From Microbacterium aoyamense (GTDB taxonomy: Bacteria; Actinomycetota; Actinomycetes; Actinomycetales; Microbacteriaceae), in contig NZ_JAKNUT010000008.1 in the NCBI RefSeq assembly GCF_023155855.1, forward strand, positions 62,001 through 126,000: a stretch of DNA of 64,000 nucleotides, written 5' to 3'. The notes under the pieces were generated by a model that saw only the letters and a program-made list of their open reading frames with translations, did not search any database and had not been told where the DNA came from. The position numbers were made by a program, and so were the translations under genes. Shown piece after piece: positions 1 to 7,891 of the stretch (positions are counted from its first letter, which is position 1; every line of letters starts with the position of its first letter).

Positions 1-825
1 CGCGACGTCGCGATCGACGGCGAGCCGTTCATCTGGGGTCGCGGGACCGTCGACATGAAGGCCGGCGTCGCGGTGCAGCTCAAGCTCGCGCACGACCTCG
101 CCGACCCTCGCGTCGACCTCACCTGGATGTGGTACGACCACGAAGAGGTGGATGCCGACCTCAACGGTCTCACGCGGCTCGCTCGCACGCGACCCGACCT
201 GTTCGAAGCCGACTTCGCGATCCTCGGCGAGCCCTCGAACGGCACCGTCGAGGGCGGATGCAACGGCAACCTGCGCGCGATCGTGCGCACGCACGGCGTC
301 CGTGCGCACAGCGCCCGCGCGTGGATCGGCGAGAACGCGATCCACAAGGCGGCTCCCGTGCTCGCCCGCCTGGCCGACTACCGTCCGCGCGCGATCCTCG
401 TGGACGGCCTCGAGTACCGGGAGGGCCTCAACGCCGTGCGCATCGACGGCGGGATCGCCGGGAACGTGATCCCCGACCTGTGCGAGATCGAGGTGAACTA
501 CCGCTTCGCGCCGAGCCGTTCCGCCGACGAGGCCGTCGCGCACGTGAAGAGCGTCTTCGACGGCTTCGAAGTGGATGTCGTGGACATCGCGCCCGGCGCT
601 CGCCCCGGCCTGGACGCACCACTCGCGCAGGAGTTCCTCGCCGCGGTCGGCGGCGAGCCGCGCCCCAAGTACGGGTGGACAGATGTCGCCCGCTTCTCGG
701 CGATGGGAGTCCCGGCGGTCAACTACGGCCCCGGTGATCCGCACCTCGCGCATCACGACGAAGAGCGCGTGCCGCTCGCGCAGATCGTCGACGTCGAGCG
801 CGGGCTGCGGGCGTGGCTGACCTGA
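1..825 (+). CDS. dapE: Succinyl-diaminopimelate desuccinylase, 3' part (start lies upstream of the window)
   Basis: This M20-family metallopeptidase removes succinate from N-succinyl-LL-diaminopimelate in lysine and peptidoglycan-precursor synthesis in the cytoplasm. The reading frame is open from base 1 and reads through GRGTVDMKAG (zinc-ligand Asp motif), then YDHEEVDA with the catalytic and metal-binding glutamates, GEPSNGTVEGGCNG, and near the end NYGPGDPHLAHHDEE with the last histidine ligand. The visible 274 residues compare with about 350-370 for the family, so roughly the first 80-90 residues are missing. The stop codon overlaps the start of the next gene by 13 nt, which suggests translational coupling. 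The actinobacterial DapE branch is the best fit; another M20 deacylase is possible but less likely. Confidence 0.9.
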   Translation, partial: RDVAIDGEPFIWGRGTVDMKAGVAVQLKLAHDLADPRVDLTWMWYDHEEVDADLNGLTRLARTRPDLFEADFAILGEPSNGTVEGGCNGNLRAIVRTHGVRAHSARAWIGENAIHKAAPVLARLADYRPRAILVDGLEYREGLNAVRIDGGIAGNVIPDLCEIEVNYRFAPSRSADEAVAHVKSVFDGFEVDVVDIAPGARPGLDAPLAQEFLAAVGGEPRPKYGWTDVARFSAMGVPAVNYGPGDPHLAHHDEERVPLAQIVDVERGLRAWLT

Positions 826-2048
826 TCGATCCCGCGCCGCCGCGGCGCGGCCTCGTGCGCTCGTGGAGTGAGAGTCCCATCGCGGTGCGGATCGGAATCC
901 TCTACGTCCTCTCGCGTCTGGTCACGACGGGGTTCTTCCTGATCGCGGCAGCGCTGTCGGGCCCGACATCGCGGTTCGGCGAGAACGCGACGCTCGGCTC
1001 GCTCGCCCTCGGCTGGGACGCGCAGTGGTACTGGTTCGCAGCGCTCAACGGGTATCCGGCCGACCTGCCGACGAACGATGCAGGGCAGGTGGCCGAGAAC
1101 GCCTGGGCGTTCATGCCGATCTACGCATACCTCGCGCGGCTCATCGGCATCCCTCTCGGTTCCTGGGGCGCGGGTGCCGTGCTCCTCTCGCTCGTCGCGG
1201 GCTTCTTCGCATGCCTCGTGCTGTTCCGGATGCTCCGCACCCGGCTCGACGAGGGCGCAGCGCTCTGGGCGGTGCTCTTCTTCGCGTCCGGGCCGCTCGC
1301 CGGACTGTTCCAGGTCGGCTACGCCGAATCCCTGTTCCTGCTGATGCTGTTCCTCAGCATCCTCGTCGTCATGCGCCGGAAGTATGCGTGGCTCTACCTG
1401 CTCATCCCGCTCATGGGCTACACCCGGCCCGGTGTGCTGGCGTTCGCGCTGTTCCTCGGGCTCCACGGCATCCATTGGTGGATCACCCGCCGCACCGAGC
1501 CCTTGCCGACGCGGCAGATCGTGCACATCGTGCTCGCAGGGCTCCTCGCAGTCGTCGTCGGCTTCTCGTGGCAGGTGATCGCGGGGGCCGTCACGGGGGA
1601 TGCCGGCGCCTATCTCGCGACGGAACTCGCGTGGCGGCGCAACTGGATCGGCGACGCCTCAGCGCACTTCATCCCCTTCGAGGGGTGGGTCCTCGCCGCC
1701 GGATTCTGGTTCCAGGCGTGGGGGCTCGGCGCCGTCATGGGGTATGTCGCGCTGGGCATCCTCGTGCTCGGTCTCGCGGCCCTGCTGCTGTTCGAACCGC
1801 ATGTCAAGCGCCTCGGCCCCGAGATCCGTCTCTGGTCGGCGAGCTACCTCGTGTATCTGCTGCTCGTCTTCTTCCCGCAATCGAGCGTCTTCCGCCTGCT
1901 CGTGCCGCTTTCGCCGCTGTGGGGAGCCGCGGCGATACCCCGTTCACGTGCGTGGCGGGTGGGCGTGCTGGTCGCCTGCCTCGCCCTGCAGTGGTGGTGG
2001 ATCTACAACATGTATGCCCTGGCGAACGCATACTGGCAGATCCCGTAA
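813..2048 (+). CDS. PIG-V-like polytopic membrane mannosyltransferase
   Basis: The protein has 411 residues with around nine to ten hydrophobic segments. The motif GWDAQWYWFAALNGYP after the first membrane segment matches the WDGQWY...GYP signature of the GPI mannosyltransferase 2 (PIG-V) family, whose bacterial members are thought to transfer mannose from a polyprenyl phosphate donor on the outer face of the membrane. The chosen start is a GTG inside the 3' end of dapE (13-nt overlap), the first codon compatible with the N-terminus MADLIDPAPPRRG. The acceptor is unknown. By family it could glycosylate lipids, lipoglycans or proteins. No other glycosylation gene is adjacent. Confidence 0.75.
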   Translation: MADLIDPAPPRRGLVRSWSESPIAVRIGILYVLSRLVTTGFFLIAAALSGPTSRFGENATLGSLALGWDAQWYWFAALNGYPADLPTNDAGQVAENAWAFMPIYAYLARLIGIPLGSWGAGAVLLSLVAGFFACLVLFRMLRTRLDEGAALWAVLFFASGPLAGLFQVGYAESLFLLMLFLSILVVMRRKYAWLYLLIPLMGYTRPGVLAFALFLGLHGIHWWITRRTEPLPTRQIVHIVLAGLLAVVVGFSWQVIAGAVTGDAGAYLATELAWRRNWIGDASAHFIPFEGWVLAAGFWFQAWGLGAVMGYVALGILVLGLAALLLFEPHVKRLGPEIRLWSASYLVYLLLVFFPQSSVFRLLVPLSPLWGAAAIPRSRAWRVGVLVACLALQWWWIYNMYALANAYWQIP

Positions 2049-2083
2049 CCCGTGCGAGCGACTCCGGGTGTCCGTGCGTTCGG

Positions 2084-2106
2084 TAAACTGTCAGGCAAGA
2101 CCTGAC
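2084..2106 (+). promoter_or_regulatory. Putative promoter -10 (TAAACT) and leader hairpin of the DUF3117 gene
   Basis: TAAACT at 2084-2089 is followed at once by an inverted repeat GTCAGG-caaga-CCTGAC (2090-2106) and then the ribosome-binding site GAAAGGGAG. The hairpin overlaps the expected transcription start, so it could be an operator or an mRNA 5' stem. Confidence 0.5.
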
Positions 2107-2120
2107 GAAAGGGAGCCGCT

Positions 2121-2294
2121 ATGGCAGCCATGAAGCCGAGAACCGGAGACGGGCCGATGGAGGCCGTCAAGGAGGGCCGCCTCATCATCGTGCGTGTACC
2201 GCTCGAAGGAGGAGGGCGCCTCGTCGTCTCCGTGAACGACGCTGAGGCCAAGGAGCTCTACGACGTTCTGGGCGGAGTCGTCGCTCCCGTCTGA
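2121..2294 (+). CDS. DUF3117 family small protein
   Basis: The protein has 57 residues, starts MAAMKPRTGDGPMEAVKEGR and ends in ELYDVLGGVVAPV, the typical full-length DUF3117 protein of actinobacteria (Rv1211-type in M. tuberculosis, from memory). The function is not known. A good ribosome-binding site (GAAAGGGAG) sits 5-6 nt upstream of the ATG. It follows the PIG-V gene by 72 nt but has its own likely promoter at 2084. It is followed by a strong terminator. The high conservation of length and sequence in this family points to a housekeeping or regulatory role. Confidence 0.9.
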   Translation: MAAMKPRTGDGPMEAVKEGRLIIVRVPLEGGGRLVVSVNDAEAKELYDVLGGVVAPV

Positions 2295-2305
2295 GACGTC
2301 GTCGA

Positions 2306-2343
2306 CAGCGAAACGGCCGGTCATTCGACCGGCCGTTTCGCTG
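2306..2343. terminator. Strong bidirectional hairpin between convergent genes
   Basis: A perfect 17-bp inverted repeat with a 4-nt loop: arm 2306-2322 (CAGCGAAACGGCCGGTC), loop ATTC, arm 2327-2343. It lies between the DUF3117 gene and the convergent O-methyltransferase, and the GTTTCG end gives a weak U-rich tail in both directions. Confidence 0.85.
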
Positions 2344-2353
2344 TTCCCGTCCG

Positions 2354-2989
2354 CTAGTCCCGCGGCAGTGTCGTCAGCTGCAGGAGTCCTTCGCCGACGA
2401 TCGACAGCGCGCCGATCACGGCGGGCGAGGACTGCGTCTCCTGGACGAGCGAGCGGTAGGCCGTCGTGACCGGATCGCGGCGCACCGGGTCGGCGACCGC
2501 TCCGCCCGCGAGCACGCGGGGGACGAGGACCGTCCCGCCGGCGCGCACGAGCCGCAGCCCGTGCTCGACGTATTCGATGACGCCCTCGGGGTCGGCGTCC
2601 ACCAGCACGATGTCGTAGGACGCCTCGTTCATGCGGGGCAGGACCTCCGCCGCGCGACCGGTGATGAAGCGGGCACGGGCGGCGGGGATCTTCGCGTCGG
2701 CGAATGCCTGGCGCGCGGCGCCGAGGTGCTCGGGCTCCTTGTCGATCGTCGTGAGGGTCGCGCGGGGCGAGCCATGCAGCAGCCAGAGCCCCGAGACTCC
2801 GGCACCCGTGCCGATCTCGACGATGTTGAGGGCTTGGGATGCCGCGGCGAGCACCGCGCACTGCGCGCCGACGGCGGGGCTGATCGGAGACGCGCCGAGC
2901 TCGAGGGCGTGGGTGCGTGCCCGCGCGATGTGCTCCGGCTCGATCGTCGCTTCGTCGGCGAACCGCTGGTTCGCATCCTGTCCGCTCAT
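2354..2989 (-). CDS. Class I SAM-dependent O-methyltransferase (catechol O-methyltransferase-like)
   Basis: The protein has 211 residues with the AdoMet-binding motif VEIGTGAGVSGLWLL near residue 65, an acidic residue after beta-2 (TIDKEPEHLGAAR) and DIVLVDADPEG (metal-binding Asp), typical of methyltransferase family 3. The start at 2989 is preferred because AAGGAG lies 6 nt upstream; a longer in-frame ATG at 3007 would place that site inside the gene. It is divergent from tatB, the same arrangement as Rv1220c near tatB in mycobacteria (from memory). The substrate is unknown. Confidence 0.85.
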   Translation of the reverse strand: MSGQDANQRFADEATIEPEHIARARTHALELGASPISPAVGAQCAVLAAASQALNIVEIGTGAGVSGLWLLHGSPRATLTTIDKEPEHLGAARQAFADAKIPAARARFITGRAAEVLPRMNEASYDIVLVDADPEGVIEYVEHGLRLVRAGGTVLVPRVLAGGAVADPVRRDPVTTAYRSLVQETQSSPAVIGALSIVGEGLLQLTTLPRD

Positions 2990-3049
2990 GGTGGCTCCTT
3001 CGTCCACAGCCTAAGCGCCGACCGGGCGCGTCGGGCTGCGGCGCGGCGG

Positions 3050-3055
3050 TAACCT
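3050..3055 (+). promoter_or_regulatory. Leaderless-type -10 box of tatB
   Basis: TAACCT is followed by exactly 6 nt and then the tatB ATG, so transcription would start at or next to the start codon. No clear ribosome-binding site precedes the ATG. Confidence 0.65.
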
Positions 3056-3061
3056 TGCTTC

Positions 3062-3442
3062 ATGTTCTTCGGCCTCACGATCGAGAAGCTGCTGCTGATC
3101 GCCCTCGTCGCAGCTCTCGTGATCGGCCCCGAACGACTTCCCCGCTACGCCGAAGCGCTCGCCACCTTCACGAAGCGTGCGCGCGACTGGATCTCGTCCG
3201 CCCGCACGCGGGTACGCGACGAGATGGGTGACGAGTTCGACGACGTCGACTGGAAGACGCTCGATCCGCGCCAGTACGACCCGCGCCGCATCATCCGCGA
3301 GGCGCTCCTCGATGACTCGCCCGTCGTCAAGCCGGTATCGCCGAACGCGATGACGAAGGTCGTCACGCCTCCGCTCGAGGCGCCGACGCCTTCGCCCTTC
3401 CGGGCCGGCGCCGTGCCGCCGTACGACTCCGAAGCGACCTAG
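3062..3442 (+). CDS. tatB: Sec-independent protein translocase subunit TatB
   Basis: The protein has 126 residues with the TatA/B topology: a short N-terminal membrane helix (MFFGLTIEKLLLIALVAALVI), the hinge GPERLPRYAE, and an amphipathic helix followed by a hydrophilic proline-rich tail. In actinobacteria TatB works with TatA and TatC encoded elsewhere; neither gene is in this window. The gene has no ribosome-binding site but a TAACCT box 6 nt upstream, so it is likely leaderless. Its stop codon TAG (3440-3442) overlaps the stop codon of the convergent mrp gene by two bases, so no terminator separates them. The mycobacterial neighbours sigE, rseA and htrA found between the methyltransferase and tatB are absent here. 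Confidence 0.9.
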   Translation: MFFGLTIEKLLLIALVAALVIGPERLPRYAEALATFTKRARDWISSARTRVRDEMGDEFDDVDWKTLDPRQYDPRRIIREALLDDSPVVKPVSPNAMTKVVTPPLEAPTPSPFRAGAVPPYDSEAT

Positions 3443-4578
3443 TTCGGGCGCACCGGCAGGGCCTTGCCTGCGAGTCCGCGCGGTTCCGCCGCGATCCGCT
3501 CCGCGAGACGCGCGATCGCGACGGCAGCGGGGTCGGCGGGGTCCGCGACGACGACCGGGGTGCCGGCATCCCCGTCCGCGCGCAGTGCCGCGCTCAGCGG
3601 CACCGACGCGAGCACGGACGTGTCGAGCGCGGCGGCGACGTCGGCGCCCCCGCCCTCGCCGAAGAGCGCGAGCGTCGAGCCATCGGGCATCACCAGCGGT
3701 CCCATGTTCTCGACGACCCCGACGACGCGCTGACCGGTCTGGCGGGCGACGAGTCCCGAGCGGACGGCGACGTCGGATGCCGCGGCCTGCGGCGTCGTGA
3801 CGACGAGCACGTCGGCGTTCGGGAGCAGCTGTCCGACCGAGATCGCGACGTCGCCCGTACCGGGCGGCATGTCCAGCAACAGGACGTCGAGGTCGCCGAA
3901 GTACACATCGGTGAGGAACTGCTGCACCGTGCGGTGGAGCATCGGGCCGCGCCACGCGACCGCGCCGAGCGGCTCGTCGCCGGTCGACCGGCGTAGGAAC
4001 ATGCCGATCGAGATGACCTTCACGCCGTGCGCGACGGGCGGGAGCATGAGGTCGTCGATGCGCGTCGGCTGCGGCACGGCGCCGCTGTCGTCGACGAGCC
4101 CCATGAGCGCCGGGATCGAGAACCCGTGCACATCGGCGTCGACGAGGCCGACCGACAGCCCACGGGCCGCGAGCGAGACCGCGAGGTTGGCGGTGACGGT
4201 CGACTTGCCGACGCCGCCCTTGCCGCTCGTCACGGCGATGACGCGCGTGAGTGTTCCCGGGCCGAACGGCATCACCCGCGCGCGCCCGCCGCGCAGTCGC
4301 TCGGTCAGTGCGGCGCGTTCCGCGGGCGACATGACCCCGACCTCGAGTTCGACATCCGAGATGCCGTCGACGGATGCCGCGGCGGCTCGCACATCGCTCG
4401 AGATGCGATCCGCGGCAGGGCAGCCGACGATCGTGAGCACGATGCCCACGCGGGCCACACCGCCGTCGACCGAGACGTCGCGCAGCATGTCGAGCTCGCT
4501 GAGCGGTCTGCGCAGCTCGGGGTCGACGACGGCGCCGACCGCGCTCCGGACGGCGGCCGCTGCATCCGTCTCCGTCAT
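3439..4578 (-). CDS. mrp: Mrp/NBP35-family P-loop ATPase (iron-sulfur carrier/ApbC type)
   Basis: The protein has 379 residues. An N-terminal MIP18/DUF59 domain (about residues 5-85) is followed by the deviant Walker A SGKGGVGKST (118-127), the switch DADVHGFSIP and a Walker B-like LLLDMPPGTGD. Family members bind and transfer Fe-S clusters in the cytoplasm. The usual C-terminal CXXC is missing: the segment after VVENMG reads PLVMPDGS with no cysteine, as in other actinobacterial homologues I recall, so its Fe-S carrier role is uncertain. The ATG at 4578 overlaps the DUF1003 stop (ATGA), so mrp is translationally coupled to the upstream DUF1003 and MgtE-N/CBS genes. Confidence 0.88.
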   Translation of the reverse strand: MTETDAAAAVRSAVGAVVDPELRRPLSELDMLRDVSVDGGVARVGIVLTIVGCPAADRISSDVRAAAASVDGISDVELEVGVMSPAERAALTERLRGGRARVMPFGPGTLTRVIAVTSGKGGVGKSTVTANLAVSLAARGLSVGLVDADVHGFSIPALMGLVDDSGAVPQPTRIDDLMLPPVAHGVKVISIGMFLRRSTGDEPLGAVAWRGPMLHRTVQQFLTDVYFGDLDVLLLDMPPGTGDVAISVGQLLPNADVLVVTTPQAAASDVAVRSGLVARQTGQRVVGVVENMGPLVMPDGSTLALFGEGGGADVAAALDTSVLASVPLSAALRADGDAGTPVVVADPADPAAVAIARLAERIAAEPRGLAGKALPVRPN

Positions 4579-5120
4579 CGGCGCTCTTCGCGGGCGCGCG
4601 GCGCCTCCGGCTCGCGACCCTCGCGTTCGTCGAGACGGTCGAGCAGCTGGCGCAGCTCGGAGCGGAGCGCGTCCTTCGTCACCACCTCGTCGTGGAAGTC
4701 CTTCACGGCGAGGCGGAGCGCGACGATCTCTCGCGCGAGGTACTCGGTGTCGGCGAGGTTGCGCTCGGCGCGCTGACGGTCCTGCACGATCTGCACGCGA
4801 TCCCGGTCGTCCTGGCGGTTCTGCGCGAGCAGGATGAGGGGCGCCGCGTACGACGCCTGCAGCGAGAGGATGAGCGTCAGGAGCGTGAAGTTCGTGGCGC
4901 GGGGATCGAACTGCCACGCGGGCGGCATGAAGGTGTTCCAGGCGAGCCAGACGACGACGAACACCGTCATGCCGATGAGGAATCCCGACGTGCCCATGCC
5001 GCGGGCGAAGGCCTCGGAGAACCGGCCGAAGCGGTCCTGAGACGGCTTGGGGTTGCGGCTGATGATGCCCGAGCGCCCTCGGGGCGCGTCGAGCGAGGGG
5101 AGTCGTGACGAGCGTGCCAT
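4575..5120 (-). CDS. DUF1003 membrane protein
   Basis: The protein has 181 residues. Two membrane helices (GFLIGMTVFVVVWLAWN and FTLLTLILSLQASYAAPLIL) are linked by a short loop with FDPRATNFTLLTL, followed by LAQNRQDDRDR and a long charged coiled-coil-like tail. This is the DUF1003 signature. The function is unknown; the family often sits beside magnesium-transport-like proteins, as here. Its ATG overlaps the stop of the upstream MgtE-N/CBS gene in a TGATG arrangement, and its own stop overlaps the mrp start. Confidence 0.9.
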   Translation of the reverse strand: MARSSRLPSLDAPRGRSGIISRNPKPSQDRFGRFSEAFARGMGTSGFLIGMTVFVVVWLAWNTFMPPAWQFDPRATNFTLLTLILSLQASYAAPLILLAQNRQDDRDRVQIVQDRQRAERNLADTEYLAREIVALRLAVKDFHDEVVTKDALRSELRQLLDRLDEREGREPEAPRAREERR

Positions 5121-6412
5121 CAGCGCCTCCTGACGGGCACGGCGGCGGTCGTGGCGGGGGCTGCGGACGAGTCGTCATCCTCGTCGTGCGAGCGCCAGTC
5201 CTCGGGGAGCAGGTAGTCGAGCACGTCATCGACCGAGACGGCGCCGACGAGGCGCCGCGCCTGATCGACGACCGGGAGCGAGACCAGGTTGTAGCTGGCG
5301 AGCATGCGGGCGACTTCGGCGGCGGACGAGTCGGCCGGCACGGGCTCGAGCGAGTCGTCGATGATCGCGCCGAGGCGCTCGTGCGGGGGGTAGCGCAGCA
5401 TCCGCTGGAAGTGCACCGTGCCGAGCAGGCGACCCGTGGGGGTCTCGTACGGCGGGAGCGTGACGAAGACGGCGGCGGCGAGGGCAGGATGCAGCTCGTG
5501 CCGCCGGATGAGCGCGAGCGCCTCGGCGACCGTCGCGTCGGCCGAGAGCACGATCGGCTCGGGAGTCATGAGACCGCCCGCCGTGTCGGGGCTGTACTTC
5601 AGCAGCGCGCGGACGTCCTCGGCCTCTTCGGGCTCCATGAGGTCGAGGAGCTCCTCGCGCTGCTCCTCGGAGAACTGGCCGAGGACGTCGGCCGCGTCAT
5701 CCGGTTCCATCGCATCGAGGATGTCGGCGGCGCGCTCGTCGTCGAGGCTCTCGAGGATGTGCACCTGCTCGTCCTCGGGCATCTCCTCGAGCGCATCGGC
5801 GAGGCGGTCGTCGGAGAGCTCGTCGACGACCTCGAGCAGGCGGTCCTCGGGCAGATCGAGCAGCGTGTTGGCGAGGTCGGCGGGTTTGAGCTCGGAGTAG
5901 CTCGCGACGAGCTGCTCGGCGGACTGCGCTTCGCCCGGGACGGCGCTCTCGCGCACATCGCTCCAGTTGGCGAACGTGGTCGGTCCCTTCGCGAACGGCG
6001 ACGCACTCGTGCGCGGCTTGCGCAGGAACAGCTGCCCGACATCCCATTCGCCCAGCCGGTTCCGCTCGATCGCGACGTCCTCGATCTGCGCGCCGCCGGT
6101 ACCGTCGGTGAAGAACACCTTGCGGCCGATGAGCTCGGCCAGGACTCGCACTTCGCCGCCGCGCTGCTGGAAGCGGCGCACGTTGATGAGCCCGGTCGTG
6201 ATGACCTGGCCGGTCGCAATCGACGTGACGCGGTTGATCGACAGGAAGACGTTGCGCCGACCGGGGATCTCGACGATGAGGCCGATGACGCGGGGCGGAT
6301 CGTCTTTGCGGTAGATGACGACGACGTCGCGGACCTTGCCGAGACGGTCGCCGGAAGGGTCGAAGACGGAGCACCCCGTCAGGCGTGCGACGAAGACCCT
6401 CTGCGTGCTCAC
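5120..6412 (-). CDS. MgtE N-domain and CBS-pair protein without a transport domain
   Basis: The protein has 430 residues. Residues 1-130 form two PRC-barrel-like modules (CSVFDPSGDRLGKVRDVVVI and a second starting near LIGRKVFF). Residues about 160-290 match the superhelical MgtE intracellular N domain (repeats of DLPEDRLLEVVDEL / LEEMPEDEQVHILE type), and residues about 295-425 are a CBS pair (TPEPIVLSADATVAEAL; LPVVDQARRLVGAVSVDDVL). The membrane domain that makes MgtE a magnesium channel is absent, so it is probably a soluble Mg2+- or nucleotide-sensing regulator, perhaps of the DUF1003 partner. The GTG start at 6412 has TACGCT 7 nt upstream and fits a leaderless transcript. Confidence 0.85.
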   Translation of the reverse strand: MSTQRVFVARLTGCSVFDPSGDRLGKVRDVVVIYRKDDPPRVIGLIVEIPGRRNVFLSINRVTSIATGQVITTGLINVRRFQQRGGEVRVLAELIGRKVFFTDGTGGAQIEDVAIERNRLGEWDVGQLFLRKPRTSASPFAKGPTTFANWSDVRESAVPGEAQSAEQLVASYSELKPADLANTLLDLPEDRLLEVVDELSDDRLADALEEMPEDEQVHILESLDDERAADILDAMEPDDAADVLGQFSEEQREELLDLMEPEEAEDVRALLKYSPDTAGGLMTPEPIVLSADATVAEALALIRRHELHPALAAAVFVTLPPYETPTGRLLGTVHFQRMLRYPPHERLGAIIDDSLEPVPADSSAAEVARMLASYNLVSLPVVDQARRLVGAVSVDDVLDYLLPEDWRSHDEDDDSSAAPATTAAVPVRRR

Positions 6413-6419
6413 ACGTCCC

Positions 6420-6425
6420 AGCGTA
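6420..6425 (-). promoter_or_regulatory. Leaderless-type -10 box of the MgtE-N/CBS operon
   Basis: TACGCT on the minus strand, 7 nt before the GTG at 6412. It lies back to back with the promoter at 6441 in a 40-bp divergent gap. Confidence 0.6.
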
Positions 6426-6440
6426 GCCCCGCCCCCGTGG

Positions 6441-6446
6441 GAGAAT
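6441..6446 (+). promoter_or_regulatory. Leaderless-type -10 box (GAGAAT) of the GSP17M-like gene
   Basis: GAGAAT followed by 6 nt and the ATG at 6453. The same GAGAAT plus 6-nt spacing occurs before the small gene at 55015. Confidence 0.5.
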
Positions 6447-6452
6447 GGGGGA

Positions 6453-7175
6453 ATGACGATGATGGGCGGACGCTTCCCGCAAGGACCCGACGACGTCGGG
6501 CAGACGGTCGCGGAGTTCTCGGCGTACGAGAAGGCGCAGAAGGCCGTCTCGACCCTCATCGCGGCTGATGTGCCCGCCCGCGACATCGCCATCGTCGGCC
6601 AGGGACTGCGCTCGATCGAGCGCGTCACGCGCCGCCTGGGCTATGCCACCGCGGCGCGGTCCGGTGCGATCAACGGTGTGCTGCTGGGTCTGCTCTTCTC
6701 GGCGATCCTCGTCATCGGGTCGCCGTCGGTGCCGATTCAGGCGTTCGTCGGTGTGCTCTTCGTCGGCATCGCGCTCGGCATGCTGCTGAGCATCATCACG
6801 TACTCCTTCGTGCGCCGCCGGCGCGACTTCGCGTCGGTGGCCCAGGTCGTCGCCGACCGGTACGAGGTCACGGTGGCGGCCTCGAGCATCCACCGCGCGC
6901 GCCAGGTGCTCGGGCCGGTCTCGGCGCCCGTGGCGCCGGTCGCTGCGCCGCCGGTCGTGACCCCGGCGCCGGCCGACGACCGCCCGCAGTACGGTCAGCG
7001 GGTCGATCCCGAACAGCCGAAGACGGCTCCGGATGCCGCGGCCCCCGCCCCGTCGGATGACCACTCCGACGCGGCCTCGGATCCCGCCGGAGCCGCGGAC
7101 TCCACGGCTTCCGCGCCGTCGGACCCGGCGTCCGACCCACCGGCTCCCGCGACATCACGGCCCGACGCCGCGTGA
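6453..7175 (+). CDS. General stress protein 17M-like membrane protein
   Basis: The protein has 240 residues. Residues about 15-65 (VAEFSAYEKAQKAVSTLIAA...DIAIVGQGLRSIERVTRRLGYA) match the GSP17M heat-induced domain; two membrane helices follow (GAINGVLLGLLFSAILVIG, FVGVLFVGIALGMLLSIIT). The last 80 residues are a low-complexity Ala/Pro/Asp tail with no evident fold. The ATG at 6453 is chosen because it follows a -10-like GAGAAT by 6 nt. It is divergent from the MgtE-N/CBS operon and its stop overlaps the next gene start (TGATG). The function is unknown. Confidence 0.75.
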   Translation: MTMMGGRFPQGPDDVGQTVAEFSAYEKAQKAVSTLIAADVPARDIAIVGQGLRSIERVTRRLGYATAARSGAINGVLLGLLFSAILVIGSPSVPIQAFVGVLFVGIALGMLLSIITYSFVRRRRDFASVAQVVADRYEVTVAASSIHRARQVLGPVSAPVAPVAAPPVVTPAPADDRPQYGQRVDPEQPKTAPDAAAPAPSDDHSDAASDPAGAADSTASAPSDPASDPPAPATSRPDAA

Positions 7176-7834
7176 TGCGCGTCTCGGTCGACCTCCCGGC
7201 CGGATCGGTCGAGGTCTCCGCAGAGCTCGAGGCGCCCGACGCGCCGGTCGGGGTCGTCGCGATCGCGCACGGCGCGGGCGCGGGGTATCGGCATCCCTTC
7301 CTCCTCGGCTTCGCGCGCGGTCTGCGGACCGAGGGCTTCGCGACGCTGCGGTTCAACTTCCCGTACGTCGAGGCGGGGCGCCGGATGCCCGGCCCCGCCG
7401 CCCATGCCGTCACGACCTGGCGCGCGGTCGCTGCTGCGCTCGGGTCCGAGCTTCCCGGGCTGCCGCTCTGGGCGGCAGGCAAATCCTACGGCGGTCGCAT
7501 TGCCTCGATGGCGGCGGCGGAAGGTGCGATCGCGCCGGCCGGGCTGGTGTACCTCGGGTATCCGCTGCATCCTCCCGGTGACCCGTCGAAGCCGCGTGTC
7601 GCGCATCTGCCCGACGTCGTCCCGCCGCAGCTGTTCGTCGAGGGCACGAACGACCCGTTCGTCGACCCGCACGCGCAGCTGCTCGACGCGGTGGCGTCGT
7701 GTCGAGACGCCGAGATCGCCTGGATCGAGGGCGGCGGCCATTCGTTCGAGGTGAAGGGCCGCAAGCGTCCCGCAGACGAGATCGGCGCCGACCTCGCGCC
7801 CGGAGTCGCCGCGTGGATGCGGGGTCGTTCCTGA
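7175..7834 (+). CDS. Alpha/beta hydrolase of the KANL3/Tex30 type
   Basis: The protein has 219 residues. The nucleophile elbow is AAGKSYGGRIAS (Ser in GKSYGG), the oxyanion region is AHGAGAGYRHPF, the acid is likely the Asp in VEGTNDPFVDP, and the histidine is in IEGGGHSF, a complete catalytic triad. There is no signal peptide, so it is cytoplasmic. The start is taken as the ATG at 7175 overlapping the upstream stop (TGATG); a GTG at 7172 is an alternative. The substrate is unknown; family members are uncharacterised dienelactone-hydrolase-like enzymes. Confidence 0.8.
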   Translation: MRVSVDLPAGSVEVSAELEAPDAPVGVVAIAHGAGAGYRHPFLLGFARGLRTEGFATLRFNFPYVEAGRRMPGPAAHAVTTWRAVAAALGSELPGLPLWAAGKSYGGRIASMAAAEGAIAPAGLVYLGYPLHPPGDPSKPRVAHLPDVVPPQLFVEGTNDPFVDPHAQLLDAVASCRDAEIAWIEGGGHSFEVKGRKRPADEIGADLAPGVAAWMRGRS

Positions 7835-7879
7835 TCTCTGCTCGAGGTGCACGACGCGCAGCCGGTGTCCTCCACTCGA

Positions 7880-7885
7880 TACGGT
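7880..7885 (+). promoter_or_regulatory. Leaderless-type -10 box of the small lipoprotein gene
   Basis: TACGGT, 6 nt before the GTG at 7892. GAGGG in the spacer would also serve as a weak ribosome-binding site if transcription starts upstream. Confidence 0.55.
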
Positions 7886-7891
7886 GAGGGT

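Noticed and set aside
5105..6568. A 487-codon frame antisense to the MgtE-N/CBS gene
   Set aside because: No start signals or motifs; the opposite strand has clear domains.
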